From positions 1 to 64,000 of the forward strand of contig DAIDGW010000154.1 in NCBI GenBank assembly GCA_027452245.1: 64,000 bases of DNA, read 5' to 3'. This DNA is from Acidobacteriaceae bacterium. GTDB taxonomy: Bacteria; Acidobacteriota; Terriglobia; Terriglobales; Acidobacteriaceae. Of the stretch, positions 55,152 through 62,965 are shown piece after piece. The position numbers and the translations under genes were made by a program. The number at the start of each line of letters is the position of its first letter. Position 1 is the stretch's first letter. The notes under the pieces were generated by a model. It did no database searches. It was given only the letters and a program-made list of their open reading frames with translations, and was not told where the DNA came from.

Positions 55152-56140
55152 AACGGCGTTTCACCCACCTTGCCAGTCACCTCCGCAAAGGTTAACCGCT
55201 TCCCCGCGATCTGCGATAAGGCTAAAGTGAATCTTTCCGCGTCGGACAGTTTACGCCCATTCTCATCTTTGCGGTTATTGAATCGGAACATTTGTTCGTC
55301 AAGGTAACGATGCAAATGGAATGGTTCTACGGCAACGTAGGTTCCATTCAATCCGCGCTTGAGCAAACTCCAGAAATTCTCTAATCCATTGGTGTGAACC
55401 TGACCGCTGACGTGTCGCTCCACGTGGTTAACGAACTCATGAGTATATTCCTTCGGAAGCGAGCGATAGACTTTGGCTTCATCGGTATAGATTTTCGATC
55501 CGGGCGCTACGTGATCCAGCACGGCAGTCTGGAGAGACGCGCGATTTACTTTAGGAACTACCGTAGCACGGACCTTACGCTGTTCACGCTCCAGCACGCC
55601 CCACACCGCAGTTTTATTAACCAGAGCCGCATCACCGAGCGAGCTTTCCCGTGCAACCTTGAACTGTGCACGACGTTTCGCGCTCATGTTTCGCGCCTTG
55701 CCACCAATGAAGGTTTCATCCGATTCGACTTCGCTTCCCGGCCCACCCATCTTGACGAAGGTTCCGCTCTGCATTGCAAGGCGAATGCGATGCATCATGA
55801 ACCACGCGGATTTCTGGGTAATCCCCAGAGCGCGACTGATTTCGTAGGACGAAATTCCATTCCGGCAAGTGGAAAGCAACCAAGTAGCAGGGAGCCACTT
55901 TTCTAAGGCAATCGGCGAATCCTCAAAAACGGTTCCGATCTTGAGCGAGAACTTTTGCTTGGGATGCTCGCCGTAGCAGCGATAGAGCCGCGCTTTCTCA
56001 AGGTAGGTGACTTTTTCGGAGCCGCAGTAGGGGCAGCGCACCTTACCATCCGACCAGCGCACGGAGATCATGAACTGGCGGCAGTTCTCATATTCGGAGA
56101 AGAACTGGATTGCTTCTTGGAGAGTCTGTGGGCCTTTCAT
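55148..56140 (-). CDS. IS1595 family transposase
   Basis: 330 residues, full length. N-terminal zinc ribbon CPYCGSEKV...YRCYGEHPKQKF, an HTH-like SSYEISRALGITQKSAWFMMHRIRL in two overlapping pieces, and the ISXO2-like catalytic core: SDETFIGGKARN, IYTDEAKVYRSL and HTNGLENFWSLLKRGLNGTY supply the DDE-type acidic residues. No frameshift or missing motif, so probably active. Starts 26 bases inside the right inverted repeat. Confidence 0.93.
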   Translation of the reverse strand: MKGPQTLQEAIQFFSEYENCRQFMISVRWSDGKVRCPYCGSEKVTYLEKARLYRCYGEHPKQKFSLKIGTVFEDSPIALEKWLPATWLLSTCRNGISSYEISRALGITQKSAWFMMHRIRLAMQSGTFVKMGGPGSEVESDETFIGGKARNMSAKRRAQFKVARESSLGDAALVNKTAVWGVLEREQRKVRATVVPKVNRASLQTAVLDHVAPGSKIYTDEAKVYRSLPKEYTHEFVNHVERHVSGQVHTNGLENFWSLLKRGLNGTYVAVEPFHLHRYLDEQMFRFNNRKDENGRKLSDAERFTLALSQIAGKRLTFAEVTGKVGETPF

Positions 56141-56165
56141 GTGCTTAAAGTAGCACGCTGACCAC

Positions 56166-56188
56166 AGTCAGTCAAGTATATTATTACC
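56166..56188 (-). repeat. Right terminal inverted repeat
   Basis: Reads GGTAATAATATA-CT-TGACTGACT on the minus strand; two mismatches to the left end. Lies 26 bases upstream of the transposase ATG and may hold its promoter. Confidence 0.92.
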
Positions 56189-56196
56189 GACATTTC
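56189..56196. repeat. Right target-site duplication GACATTTC
   Basis: Exact copy of 53113-53120, directly outside the right inverted repeat. The empty site would have read GTGCC-GACATTTC-CATTGACA. Confidence 0.92.
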
Positions 56197-56198
56197 CA

Positions 56199-56227
56199 TT
56201 GACAAACCTAAAATAAAATGGTAACTA
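56199..56227 (+). promoter_or_regulatory. Sigma-70-like promoter for the 56266 gene
   Basis: TTGACA (56199-56204), exact 17-base spacer, TAACTA (56222-56227). The 5' leader of about 30 bases contains a small CTACTT/AAGTAG hairpin and then GGAAGGAAG before the ATG. The transposon's target duplication ends only two bases before the -35. Confidence 0.65.
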
Positions 56228-56265
56228 CTTCCAACCAAGTAGACCAGCCACTAGGAAGGAAGTTT

Positions 56266-57225
56266 ATGCGGCTTTATTACTTGCGTACGCTGTTTGTGAT
56301 CTTTCTTCTGACCTGCTGGTGCCGAGCAGCAAATGTACAGATTGCCGGTCATTACGACGCTGTCAAGGCCGAAAACGGATTGATAATAGCTTGGCAGATG
56401 GCTTCGGAAGACCGAACGACTCAGCAGGTTCGCATATATGACACGGGAGGGAAATTTCTGGTTGGGGTTGCCCCTCTTCGACTGGTGTCGGAGGCGAAAC
56501 GTGCTACCGTCCACGACGTCTCGGCTGTGCCCGGACGCCTTATAGCCATTGCAGCGGTATACCGCAAGTCCGAGGATAGCGTCCCAGCCGCTTCGCTCTT
56601 ATATTTCGATTTTCGAGGGAATCTGCTGCTGGCGTTGGCGTTAGACCCGTCACGCGAGGCTGCGCGTCTTACCATTGACGACGAATCGAACGTTTGGACT
56701 CTGCTGGAGGGCGTGGGGGACCGGAACCCGGCCGACGAGCCTATGGTGGTAGGCTATGACGCTTCGGGGAACGTGCTAAAAGAAATAAGTCGGCGTTCCC
56801 AATTCCCCTATCACGCGGTTGAACTTCGGGATAGCGACCCGGTCGGTGCGGTAGGGTTTGGGCACTCTTCCGACTCAGTCTGGTTTTGGCTTCCGGGGTC
56901 GACGGACTTGGTAACGTTTGGAATATCTAGTTCTTTGCTCGAAAGGTCCATCACCGGTCTTCCGAATCGATCGGCGAGAGAGATACCCGAGAAGGTTTTG
57001 CTCACAGACAAAGGAACTTTGCTTGTAGAAATCAGAAGTAGCCGGGATGAGCGGGATCCTGGCCAGATCAATTTCCTTTCCAAACCGCCTGCAACAAACC
57101 AGTGGAAGCCTTTTCGCTCGCCCTGCTCGTCATGCCGACTGATAGGAACGGATGGTAACCAGGCGCTGTTTATGAGGGCACAGCAGGGCGGGATTCAGAT
57201 TTATGCGGCTTCCATGCCTGAGTAA
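56266..57225 (+). CDS. Secreted protein, possibly beta-propeller, unknown function
   Basis: 319 residues from the ATG at 56266, fixed by GGAAGGAAG three bases upstream; an in-frame ATG at 56218 lies in the promoter. Signal peptide (LRTLFVIFLLTCWCRAA). Repeated units of the style LLYFDFRGNLLLALAL, DDESNVWTLLEG and MVVGYDASGNVLKEISR look like blades of a beta-propeller, as in secreted 6-bladed NHL-like proteins, but no family can be named. Four cysteines. It stands alone next to the transposon. Confidence 0.6.
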   Translation: MRLYYLRTLFVIFLLTCWCRAANVQIAGHYDAVKAENGLIIAWQMASEDRTTQQVRIYDTGGKFLVGVAPLRLVSEAKRATVHDVSAVPGRLIAIAAVYRKSEDSVPAASLLYFDFRGNLLLALALDPSREAARLTIDDESNVWTLLEGVGDRNPADEPMVVGYDASGNVLKEISRRSQFPYHAVELRDSDPVGAVGFGHSSDSVWFWLPGSTDLVTFGISSSLLERSITGLPNRSAREIPEKVLLTDKGTLLVEIRSSRDERDPGQINFLSKPPATNQWKPFRSPCSSCRLIGTDGNQALFMRAQQGGIQIYAASMPE

Positions 57226-57371
57226 GAAATGAGCCTTCGGGAGACTGACCCAGCTTTGTCGGTTCCTGCCTGGATTACCTCGCTGATTAGATAACCGTGT
57301 CGGCTCCAGACTGCCGAGTAAACTTGGATGCGCTCAAGCAAACCAAGGCTCGGAGGAAAGGAGCCGAGCAC

Positions 57372-57590
57372 ATGAAGATTGAAGGTTGTGATTTACACAG
57401 ACGCTACCAGCAAGTAGCCATGCTGGACGACGAAACGGGTGAGTTGCTTGAACGTCGCTTGGAGCACGAGAGTGGCGAGGCGCAAGTTTTCTACGCCACG
57501 CTAAGCGGTGCCGTGCGAGTTGGGGATCGAAGCCACGGGGCACACCCGCTGGTTCGAGCGAATGCTGCGGGAGTTGGCGGCTGGCTTAAC
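57372..57590 (+). pseudogene. IS110-family transposase N-terminal remnant, frameshifted
   Basis: Begins MKIEGCDLHRRYQQVAMLDD, then TGELLERRLEHE, the DEDD-type N-terminus of IS110 transposases, behind AGGAAAGGAG. At GVRVG the frame shifts by one base: the expected GIEATGHTRWFERMLREL is readable only in another frame (about 57512-57580). Everything after about 57590 is missing, replaced by a different repeat. Non-functional. Confidence 0.75.
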
Positions 57591-57592
57591 TT

Positions 57593-57643
57593 AAAATCGG
57601 ACATTTCACTTGCTACAAAAACCGGACATTCTAACTTGCTACA
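57593..57643 (+). repeat. Tandem repeat resembling an IS21-type end
   Basis: Two direct copies of about 25 bases: AAAATCGGACATTTCACTTG..CTACA (57593-57617) and AAAACCGGACATTCTAACTTG..CTACA (57618-57643). Multiple short repeats with GGACATT/AATGTCC are typical of IS21-family termini. No istA or istB gene is present, so this appears to be a solo end at the point where the IS110 remnant breaks off. Confidence 0.5.
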
Positions 57644-57747
57644 GCCACTGCCTAAGAACCGGGCAATCGAGTGACCAGCGCGCCGCTAGCGTCACGACTT
57701 GGCGGAACTGCCCTTCGCATCGTAGAGTAAGCAGGAATCCATCAGCT

Positions 57748-58008
57748 ATGAGCACAATCCTCGAGCAGGACGCAAAAGAACTCTTTCGCGCGTGTACTTT
57801 ACATTCGCGAACAAGAGCCGAGTTGTGGGTGGAATTCATCCAGCGGGTTTTGTCTCGTAAATATTTTCTGCTTCGACGACGCCCTTCTCCCATAGTCTAT
57901 GACGTGCCGCAAGGACTCCACCGTCACTCCGGACACCAGTACCTGCACTTCCTCACCTGCAGTTGCCGCGGGCACGCAATGTTCTATGAGTGGCTGCTAG
58001 CATCCTAA
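57748..58008 (+). CDS. Small hypothetical protein
   Basis: 86 residues beginning MSTILEQDAKELF. It has a basic middle (RVLSRKYFLLRRRPSP) and a His/Cys-containing end (HRHSGHQYLHFLTCSCRGH). Ribosome site weak (AGGAA 13 bases away). No family recognised; it lies between mobile-element debris and the next gene and could be spurious. Confidence 0.3.
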   Translation: MSTILEQDAKELFRACTLHSRTRAELWVEFIQRVLSRKYFLLRRRPSPIVYDVPQGLHRHSGHQYLHFLTCSCRGHAMFYEWLLAS

Positions 58009-58030
58009 GGGCAGAGGGGGAAATGTGGGT

Positions 58031-58666
58031 ATGTGGAATTATGCGATGCTAGCGGTCCTGGCATTCTCGGCGGCGCTTCAGGCCGGGCGGGGTACGAGCG
58101 GCTCAGTTGCAGGAGTGGTGCTTGACGGCGAAGGAAGGCCCCTGGCCGAAGCCACTGTTTTTATTGGCACCCTCGCAAACTCGCCTCGAGCCGTAACGGA
58201 TGCGGATGGGAGATTCAAGCTGGACTCCGTCCCCGCGGGCCTTGTCGGCCTAAATGCTTTCAAGGAGAGTGCCGGCTATCCATACGACATGTTCTCCTTC
58301 TACCTCATGCCGGGAGCCCGCCTGCCCAAGTTCGAGCTTGCCGAAGGCGAAACCAGGCCAAACGTGATCATTCAACTCGGAGCCAAGGCTGCTTACCTTC
58401 GCCTGTATGTCACGACCCAGAATGGCCTGCCGATTGATACGAGCCTCTCGTTCTCTCGACCCGACCTCGGGCGCTACGGTGACTATCAGAGAGGCGCAAA
58501 AAGCGGCGACGTGATACCAGTTCCTCCCGTGCCATTTCGGCTCACAGTCAGCGCACACGGATTCAGAATTTGGCACTACGGCGCGGAAGACGGGCGGGCA
58601 TCCGACGCTCTGATCAGCTTGAAGTCTGGGCAGGTAAAAACAATCGCGGTCACCCTGGAGCGATAG
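58031..58666 (+). CDS. Secreted carboxypeptidase-regulatory-like domain protein
   Basis: 211 residues from the ATG at 58031 (GAGGGGG lies nine or so bases upstream; a GTG two codons earlier is possible). Signal-like start (MLAVLAFSAALQAGRG), then a transthyretin-like/CarboxypepD_reg fold: GSVAGVVLDGEGRPLAEATVFIG, AVTDADGRFKLDSVPAGLVGL. The C-terminal half (PFRLTVSAHGFRIWHYG) may be a second such unit. Binding or structural role in the envelope; Acidobacteria have many. No partner gene. Confidence 0.65.
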   Translation: MWNYAMLAVLAFSAALQAGRGTSGSVAGVVLDGEGRPLAEATVFIGTLANSPRAVTDADGRFKLDSVPAGLVGLNAFKESAGYPYDMFSFYLMPGARLPKFELAEGETRPNVIIQLGAKAAYLRLYVTTQNGLPIDTSLSFSRPDLGRYGDYQRGAKSGDVIPVPPVPFRLTVSAHGFRIWHYGAEDGRASDALISLKSGQVKTIAVTLER

Positions 58667-58759
58667 GAATAACCGGAGTCCGCATGTCGCTCCACCCTTC
58701 CCGCTTGTTCGCGACAGGGCGCGAACCTTATGCACACACCACTGGATTTTCCGGCGAAC

Positions 58760-59731
58760 CTAATCCGACCACGCCGCTGGCTTCCGCTCCCAGCGATGCT
58801 TCTTCAGCTCCATCAGCAGCCCGGAATCCAGCGGCCCCAGGTCACTGACCGTCGTATTCTCCAGTACGTGCTGCTTGCTGCGCATGCCGACGATCTGCGT
58901 GCTCACCGTGGTATTCGATAGCACGAAGCGCAGCGCCATTTCCGCCAGCGTCATGCCCTGCGGCACAATCTTCTTCAACGCCTCTACCCGCGGAATCGTG
59001 TTCTTCAAATTTTCTTCGCCGAAATATTTTGACCGCCAGTCGCTCGACGGGAATCGCGTCTCCAGCGTCATCTTCCCGCCCAGGCTGCCCTCATCGAGCG
59101 GCACCCGCGCAATCACCCCGATGTTCATCTCGCGGCACAATGGAAACAATTCGTCTTCCGGCGACTGATCGAAAATGTTGTAGATCACCTGCACCGTATC
59201 CACCAGCCCCGTGCGGATCGCCTTCATTCCGTTCCACGGCTCCCAGCGATTCAGGCTCAGCCCGAAATACCGGATGTACCCTTCGCGCTTGAGTTTCTCC
59301 ACCGTCGTTCGAAAATCGTATTCATCCGCCCAACTGTCGTCCCACACATGAAACTGCAGCAAATCAATCATGGGGACGCCCAGCTTCCTGCGAATGAACG
59401 TGGTGAACTCGAGCACGTGGTCGGGAGCAAACACGTCGTGATACTTGTAGCTGGGCAGCGCCGGCCACTGATCGTTCGCCGGAGGCACCTTCGACGCCGC
59501 ATACAGCCGCTTTCCCGGATTCCGATGCAGCGTCTCGCCCAGCAACCCATCGGCCTTGCCCGTGCCGTACGCCCACGCCGAATCGAAAAAGTTGCAACCC
59601 AGTTCGATGGATTGCTGCAGGTACTGCAATGAACTCACATCATCGGAACCGGCCCACTCCGCCATCCCCCAGAGTCCATAGCCGATTTCACTGACATCCC
59701 ATCCCGTACGGCCCAGCTTGCGGTATTTCAT
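58760..59731 (-). CDS. Aldo/keto reductase
   Basis: 323 residues from the ATG at 59731, chosen for AAGGGA upstream; longer in-frame starts add non-conserved residues. The catalytic tetrad is readable: Asp in FFDSAWAYG, Tyr in the same segment, Lys in YAASKVPP and His in LLQFHVWDD. GYGLWGMAEWAG and YIRYFGLSLNR are typical of the AKR fold. NADPH-dependent reduction of carbonyls or oxidation of sugars; substrate not deducible. Single gene, divergent from the small ORF at 59953. Confidence 0.9.
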   Translation of the reverse strand: MKYRKLGRTGWDVSEIGYGLWGMAEWAGSDDVSSLQYLQQSIELGCNFFDSAWAYGTGKADGLLGETLHRNPGKRLYAASKVPPANDQWPALPSYKYHDVFAPDHVLEFTTFIRRKLGVPMIDLLQFHVWDDSWADEYDFRTTVEKLKREGYIRYFGLSLNRWEPWNGMKAIRTGLVDTVQVIYNIFDQSPEDELFPLCREMNIGVIARVPLDEGSLGGKMTLETRFPSSDWRSKYFGEENLKNTIPRVEALKKIVPQGMTLAEMALRFVLSNTTVSTQIVGMRSKQHVLENTTVSDLGPLDSGLLMELKKHRWERKPAAWSD

Positions 59732-59952
59732 TCTTGCGTCCCTTTGGTTGTGGCGAAGCTTGCCGGTCATCGGAAACAACTGCTCCACTAACCCTTGCTG
59801 TTAGTTGCAGAAACCTGAACCGGCGTACCCATTCTACGTGGAAGCAATTTTCCCAAAGCCAAATTTTCGATGACCTAAATCATAATTTTGCGGCTCCAAA
59901 CAGTCCATTTGGTGGTTCAATAGAGATAGCTCATAAGCCGTACAGGAGGTCC

Positions 59953-60132
59953 ATGATGAACTCGGGTCAACCCGCACCCTTCTCCCCCGAGGATCGCAAT
60001 AAAAAGAAGGATGAAACCCAGGCCAAGCCCTCGCGTTTCATCGATGAAAAAATTTCTGACGAATCCGATTCGGAGTCGCAGGCCGATAAGGCACACAAGC
60101 CCGCCGGCCTGAATAACCCTTTCTGGAACTGA
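59953..60132 (+). CDS. Small charged protein, unknown function
   Basis: 58-59 residues; AGGAGGT (59944-59950) gives a very strong ribosome site, with ATG at 59953 or 59956. Composition is hydrophilic and probably disordered (PEDRNKKKDETQAKPSRF; ESQADKAHKPAGLNNPFWN). A terminator 12 bases downstream shows that it is an independent transcription unit. Function unknown. Confidence 0.7.
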   Translation: MMNSGQPAPFSPEDRNKKKDETQAKPSRFIDEKISDESDSESQADKAHKPAGLNNPFWN

Positions 60133-60144
60133 CGTATCTCCTCG

Positions 60145-60179
60145 GGCGCAACCTCTGTGTCGGTTGCGCCTTTCTTTTT
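60145..60179 (+). terminator. Rho-independent terminator
   Basis: GGCGCAACC (60145-60153) pairs perfectly with GGTTGCGCC (60162-60170), loop of 8, followed by TTTCTTTTT. Ends the small gene at 59953-60132. Confidence 0.88.
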
Positions 60180-60802
60180 CTCTCTTCCTGCTTCCTCCCC
60201 CTGCCCTACTCACCCTGTGGAAAACCTACCCGTTTTTGTGACGAATGAACATCCGCGATGTGACAACCGGCACAGCGCGCCCCATCCCTATTCGAGTAAT
60301 GTGGAACGCGTAGCCCGGATGTTGGCCGCATGCCTAGGCAACGCGCGGTCCCTGTGTCCCATCCTTTTGGAGCAGGTGGAGCAGGACATCCGTTTCGGAC
60401 GTTTCACCGCATTGGCTGCGACTGGTTCCAGGCTGGCGTCCGCGGTGGGAGTGATCACTCCTCAGGTATTCAAGAAGTCGAGGAGCAGCAAGAGAGAATT
60501 CAGCATGCCCGCAGCGTTCGCGCGCATGTTCCGAAAACAGAACACAACATCAGACAGACAGATAATAGATGGAAAGATAAAAGCTGAAGGAAGCAAAGAG
60601 ACCTTAGAGCAACCATCCTTAAGCCGCAACCATCATCACCATCTCGCCGCCTTAGCGTCATAGTCTCGCCCATTGCCGGGACCGCGCCCACGTCTGCGCC
60701 TCAGAGTGGCAAGCAGGTTCCTGCCCCAGCCTCCCCGCCATGCAGCTGCGGACGCCCGGAATGACAAGACCCAATGTAAGCAGGAAAGAGTGGAGAAACT
60801 TT
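60180..60802 (+). other. Intergenic region with an inverted dispersed repeat
   Basis: About 620 bases between the terminator and the UDP-glucose-dehydrogenase-like gene. Apart from the repeat copy at 60708-60765 I see no gene: an open frame through 60157-60663 begins inside the terminator, lacks a ribosome site and has no recognisable sequence. Confidence 0.4.
60708..60765 (-). repeat. Dispersed repeat copy, inverted
   Basis: On the minus strand it reads GTCATTCCGGGCG near 60765, a GCAGCTGC palindrome in the middle, and GGAACCTGCTTGCC ending at 60708: the same plan (GTCATYC..G, palindrome, GGAACCTGCT) as the copies at 48568, 51655 and 52853 with a divergent interior. Confidence 0.6.
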
Positions 60803-62071
60803 CTACGCTCGCCCGATTCCCACGTATTCGAATCCCAAGGCGCGCAGGCGCGTGGGATCGAGCACATTCTTCGTGTCCACGATGATGGGCTTTTTCAGCA
60901 GGTGCTTGATGCGGTCGAAATCCAGTGCGCGAAATTCCGGCCAGCCGGTCCCAACCACTAATGCATCGACGCCTTCCGCGGCGGCATATGCCGTATCGCA
61001 ATAACGCACCGATCCATTGAGACGCTGTTTCGCTTCCGGAATCGCCACCGGATCGTACGCCCGCACGCGCGCTCCCTTGGAAACCAGCGTTTCGGCCAAC
61101 CGTACTGAAGAAGATCCAGCCACCGAATTCGTGTTCGGCTTGAATGACAATCCCAAAATCCCTACGTCTTTGTTTTCCACCGAATTCAGCGCGATGGCGA
61201 TTTTATCGACCAGACGCTCGGCCAGTGTGTGATTCACATCGCGCGCCGCACTCAGCACGCGCAGCGGAATGCCGTTCGATTGCGCCAGGTCGGCCAGCGA
61301 ATCCATGTCGGATTCGGCAAATAATCCGCCCATGCCTGCGCCCGGCTGCAGGCAGCGCGGAGCGATTTTCTTGTCGAGCCCCAGCGCCAGCGCAAGATTC
61401 ACCGCATCGGCGTTCACGCGCTCGCACAACGAAGCCACTTCGTTGATGAATGAAATCTTGGTGGCCACGAAAGCGGTCGCCGCTTCGCGCACCAATTCCG
61501 CCGTTGCCTGATTCGTGACGATCACGGGAACGCCGCGCATCACCAGCGGATGGAAGATCTGCTTCAGCACCTGCACGGCTTCGCCCGAGGTCGTTCCCAG
61601 GATCAGCCGGTCCGGCCAATTGAAGTCTTCGACGGCGCAGCCATCGGTAAAGAACATCGGTTGCGAAACGATGGTCGCTTGCAGCCCCCCATCGTTCGCC
61701 GCCTTCTGGATGGCATTCGCGGTTCCGACCGCAACCGGGGTGACGATGGTGAGGATCGGAGGTTTGGCGGCCAACTTGGCAATCCGCAACACCAGGTCGC
61801 CGAGGTTGGCCGCACTGTCTTCGGCCAGGAAAATGACTTGGGTCTTACGGGCGAACGATTCGAGGTCGGTCGAATAGGCCAGCCGTCCGGCGCGCACGTT
61901 GCGGCGGATCACTTCCTTTAAGTTTTTTTCGTAAAAGGGGATGTTCCCCTGCGCCAGATCGACCATGCGCGTCCGGTCCGGATGGCAGCATGAGACTGGA
62001 GTACCAAAATCTGCCAAGCACGCCGAAATGACTGTTCCCAGATATCCCGACCCGTAAACGCCGATTTGCAT
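60803..62071 (-). CDS. UDP-glucose 6-dehydrogenase homologue lacking catalytic residues
   Basis: 422 residues from the ATG at 62071 (an upstream frame extension is not conserved). Overall fold matches nucleotide-sugar dehydrogenases: GVYGSGYLG for NAD, NIPFYEKNL, VTPVAVGT, ATKISFINEVASLCE, and KDVGILGLSFKPNTNSV in the UDP-binding part. The active-site stretch GxGGSCFPKD reads GMGGLFAESD: the nucleophilic Cys is Phe251 and the Lys is Ser254. The catalytic Glu loop (PEFLREG in true enzymes) reads PMFFTDG (138-144). So normal UDP-glucuronate synthesis is unlikely; a binding or regulatory protein, or different chemistry, is possible. Single gene. Confidence 0.85.
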   Translation of the reverse strand: MQIGVYGSGYLGTVISACLADFGTPVSCCHPDRTRMVDLAQGNIPFYEKNLKEVIRRNVRAGRLAYSTDLESFARKTQVIFLAEDSAANLGDLVLRIAKLAAKPPILTIVTPVAVGTANAIQKAANDGGLQATIVSQPMFFTDGCAVEDFNWPDRLILGTTSGEAVQVLKQIFHPLVMRGVPVIVTNQATAELVREAATAFVATKISFINEVASLCERVNADAVNLALALGLDKKIAPRCLQPGAGMGGLFAESDMDSLADLAQSNGIPLRVLSAARDVNHTLAERLVDKIAIALNSVENKDVGILGLSFKPNTNSVAGSSSVRLAETLVSKGARVRAYDPVAIPEAKQRLNGSVRYCDTAYAAAEGVDALVVGTGWPEFRALDFDRIKHLLKKPIIVDTKNVLDPTRLRALGFEYVGIGRA

Positions 62072-62245
62072 GCGCCCGATCTCTCCGTGGAAAGCCGCGC
62101 AGGATGTGGCCTCTGCCGGTCGTTTCCCAAAGCCAACCAATATCTTATGTATCGCGGCAGAGGTGCCTTCGCAACGCACGCAAGGGAAATGTACCTGGGA
62201 TCAAGCTGCGGTGCAGAAAGTAATACCGTAACCCGAAAGTAAGTG

Positions 62246-62788
62246 TTACCGGTGGACCAGCTTGCCCAGCTGGAAGGCCGCCAGATCAATCCAGCAATTG
62301 GTGTCTTCTTCCCGCACAAAGCTCAATCGTTCCAGCAGGATGCGGCGATTCCCGTGATATTGCGCCCAGCGCCGGCGGGCGGTCTCATAGGCTTGCTGCG
62401 CGAGCTTCTGCTCAGCCATTTTCACGATGGTGAGGTGGGGAATATAGGGCCACTCTTCGGTGTATACCAGCGCCTGGGTATTGAGCAGGTTGTGCAGCTC
62501 CGTCATCCGCGAGGCGGCATGGTTCACCTTGATAAATACAGTGGGGGTTTTGGGAAAGAAGTTCTCGACGTCTCCTAGATTGACCTCAAACGGCTCTGCC
62601 TGTCCGCACAGGCGCTCCAGTGTTTCCAGGGCCGCCGTTTCGGTTGCGGGCAGCAGCCGGGGAGGCAGGATGGTGAGGTGGGCGGCCAGATGAGGCAGTT
62701 CCGGATGCAGTTCGCGCCGGAGGTTCTCGACGAACTCTCCCACGGGATTCCTGACGTAAGCTACCAGCGAGTAGCGCGGGCTCTGCAT
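62246..62788 (-). CDS. 2'-5' RNA ligase family (2H phosphoesterase) protein
   Basis: 180 residues. The two H-x-T/S-x motifs are HLTILPP (about residue 37) and HLTIVKM (about 118), spaced as in LigT-like 2H phosphoesterases. YSLVAYVRNPVGEFVENLR and FEVNLGDVENFFP fit the two-lobed fold. Members open or form 2'-5' or cyclic phosphodiester bonds in RNA or small nucleotides. Between the UGDH homologue and a small regulator; no functional link seen. Confidence 0.85.
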   Translation of the reverse strand: MQSPRYSLVAYVRNPVGEFVENLRRELHPELPHLAAHLTILPPRLLPATETAALETLERLCGQAEPFEVNLGDVENFFPKTPTVFIKVNHAASRMTELHNLLNTQALVYTEEWPYIPHLTIVKMAEQKLAQQAYETARRRWAQYHGNRRILLERLSFVREEDTNCWIDLAAFQLGKLVHR

Positions 62789-62965
62789 ATCCGACTAAGA
62801 ATTATAAACGGTCTCTCCAACCGCCAGCCTCTGGCGAACGCCAGGAATGCTGAGAACTCCTGCCAGCCAAATAGTCAAGGACTCCTGTCACCTTCTGTTG
62901 TGATCGGAGTTCGCGACCCAAAGCTCCGGCAGGAATTATCCTGCTCCGGATTCCGGAATCATCCA

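Larger units (their letters stand above)
53121..56188 (-). mobile_element. Complete IS1595-family transposon with AAA ATPase/TOPRIM cargo
   Basis: 3,068 bp bounded by 23-bp imperfect inverted repeats (outer end GGTAATAATATA, then TGACTGACT after two mismatched bases) and an exact 8-bp duplication GACATTTC. Contents from left: TOPRIM protein and AAA ATPase (minus, overlapping), a 65-residue ORF (plus) and an IS1595 transposase (minus). Simple IS1595 elements are 0.7-1.2 kb, so about 1.8 kb is passenger DNA. The cargo has visibly lower G+C and more AT-ended codons than the host genes. The perfect duplication and intact transposase suggest a recent insertion. Confidence 0.9.

Noticed and set aside
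53121-56188. Prophage or integrative conjugative element as the carrier of the ATPase/TOPRIM genes
   Set aside because: No integrase, phage structural or conjugation genes; the boundaries are IS1595 inverted repeats with an 8-bp duplication.
60157-60663. 168-codon plus-strand ORF between the terminator and the UGDH homologue
   Set aside because: Its start lies inside a Rho-independent terminator, no ribosome site, and no domain-like sequence.
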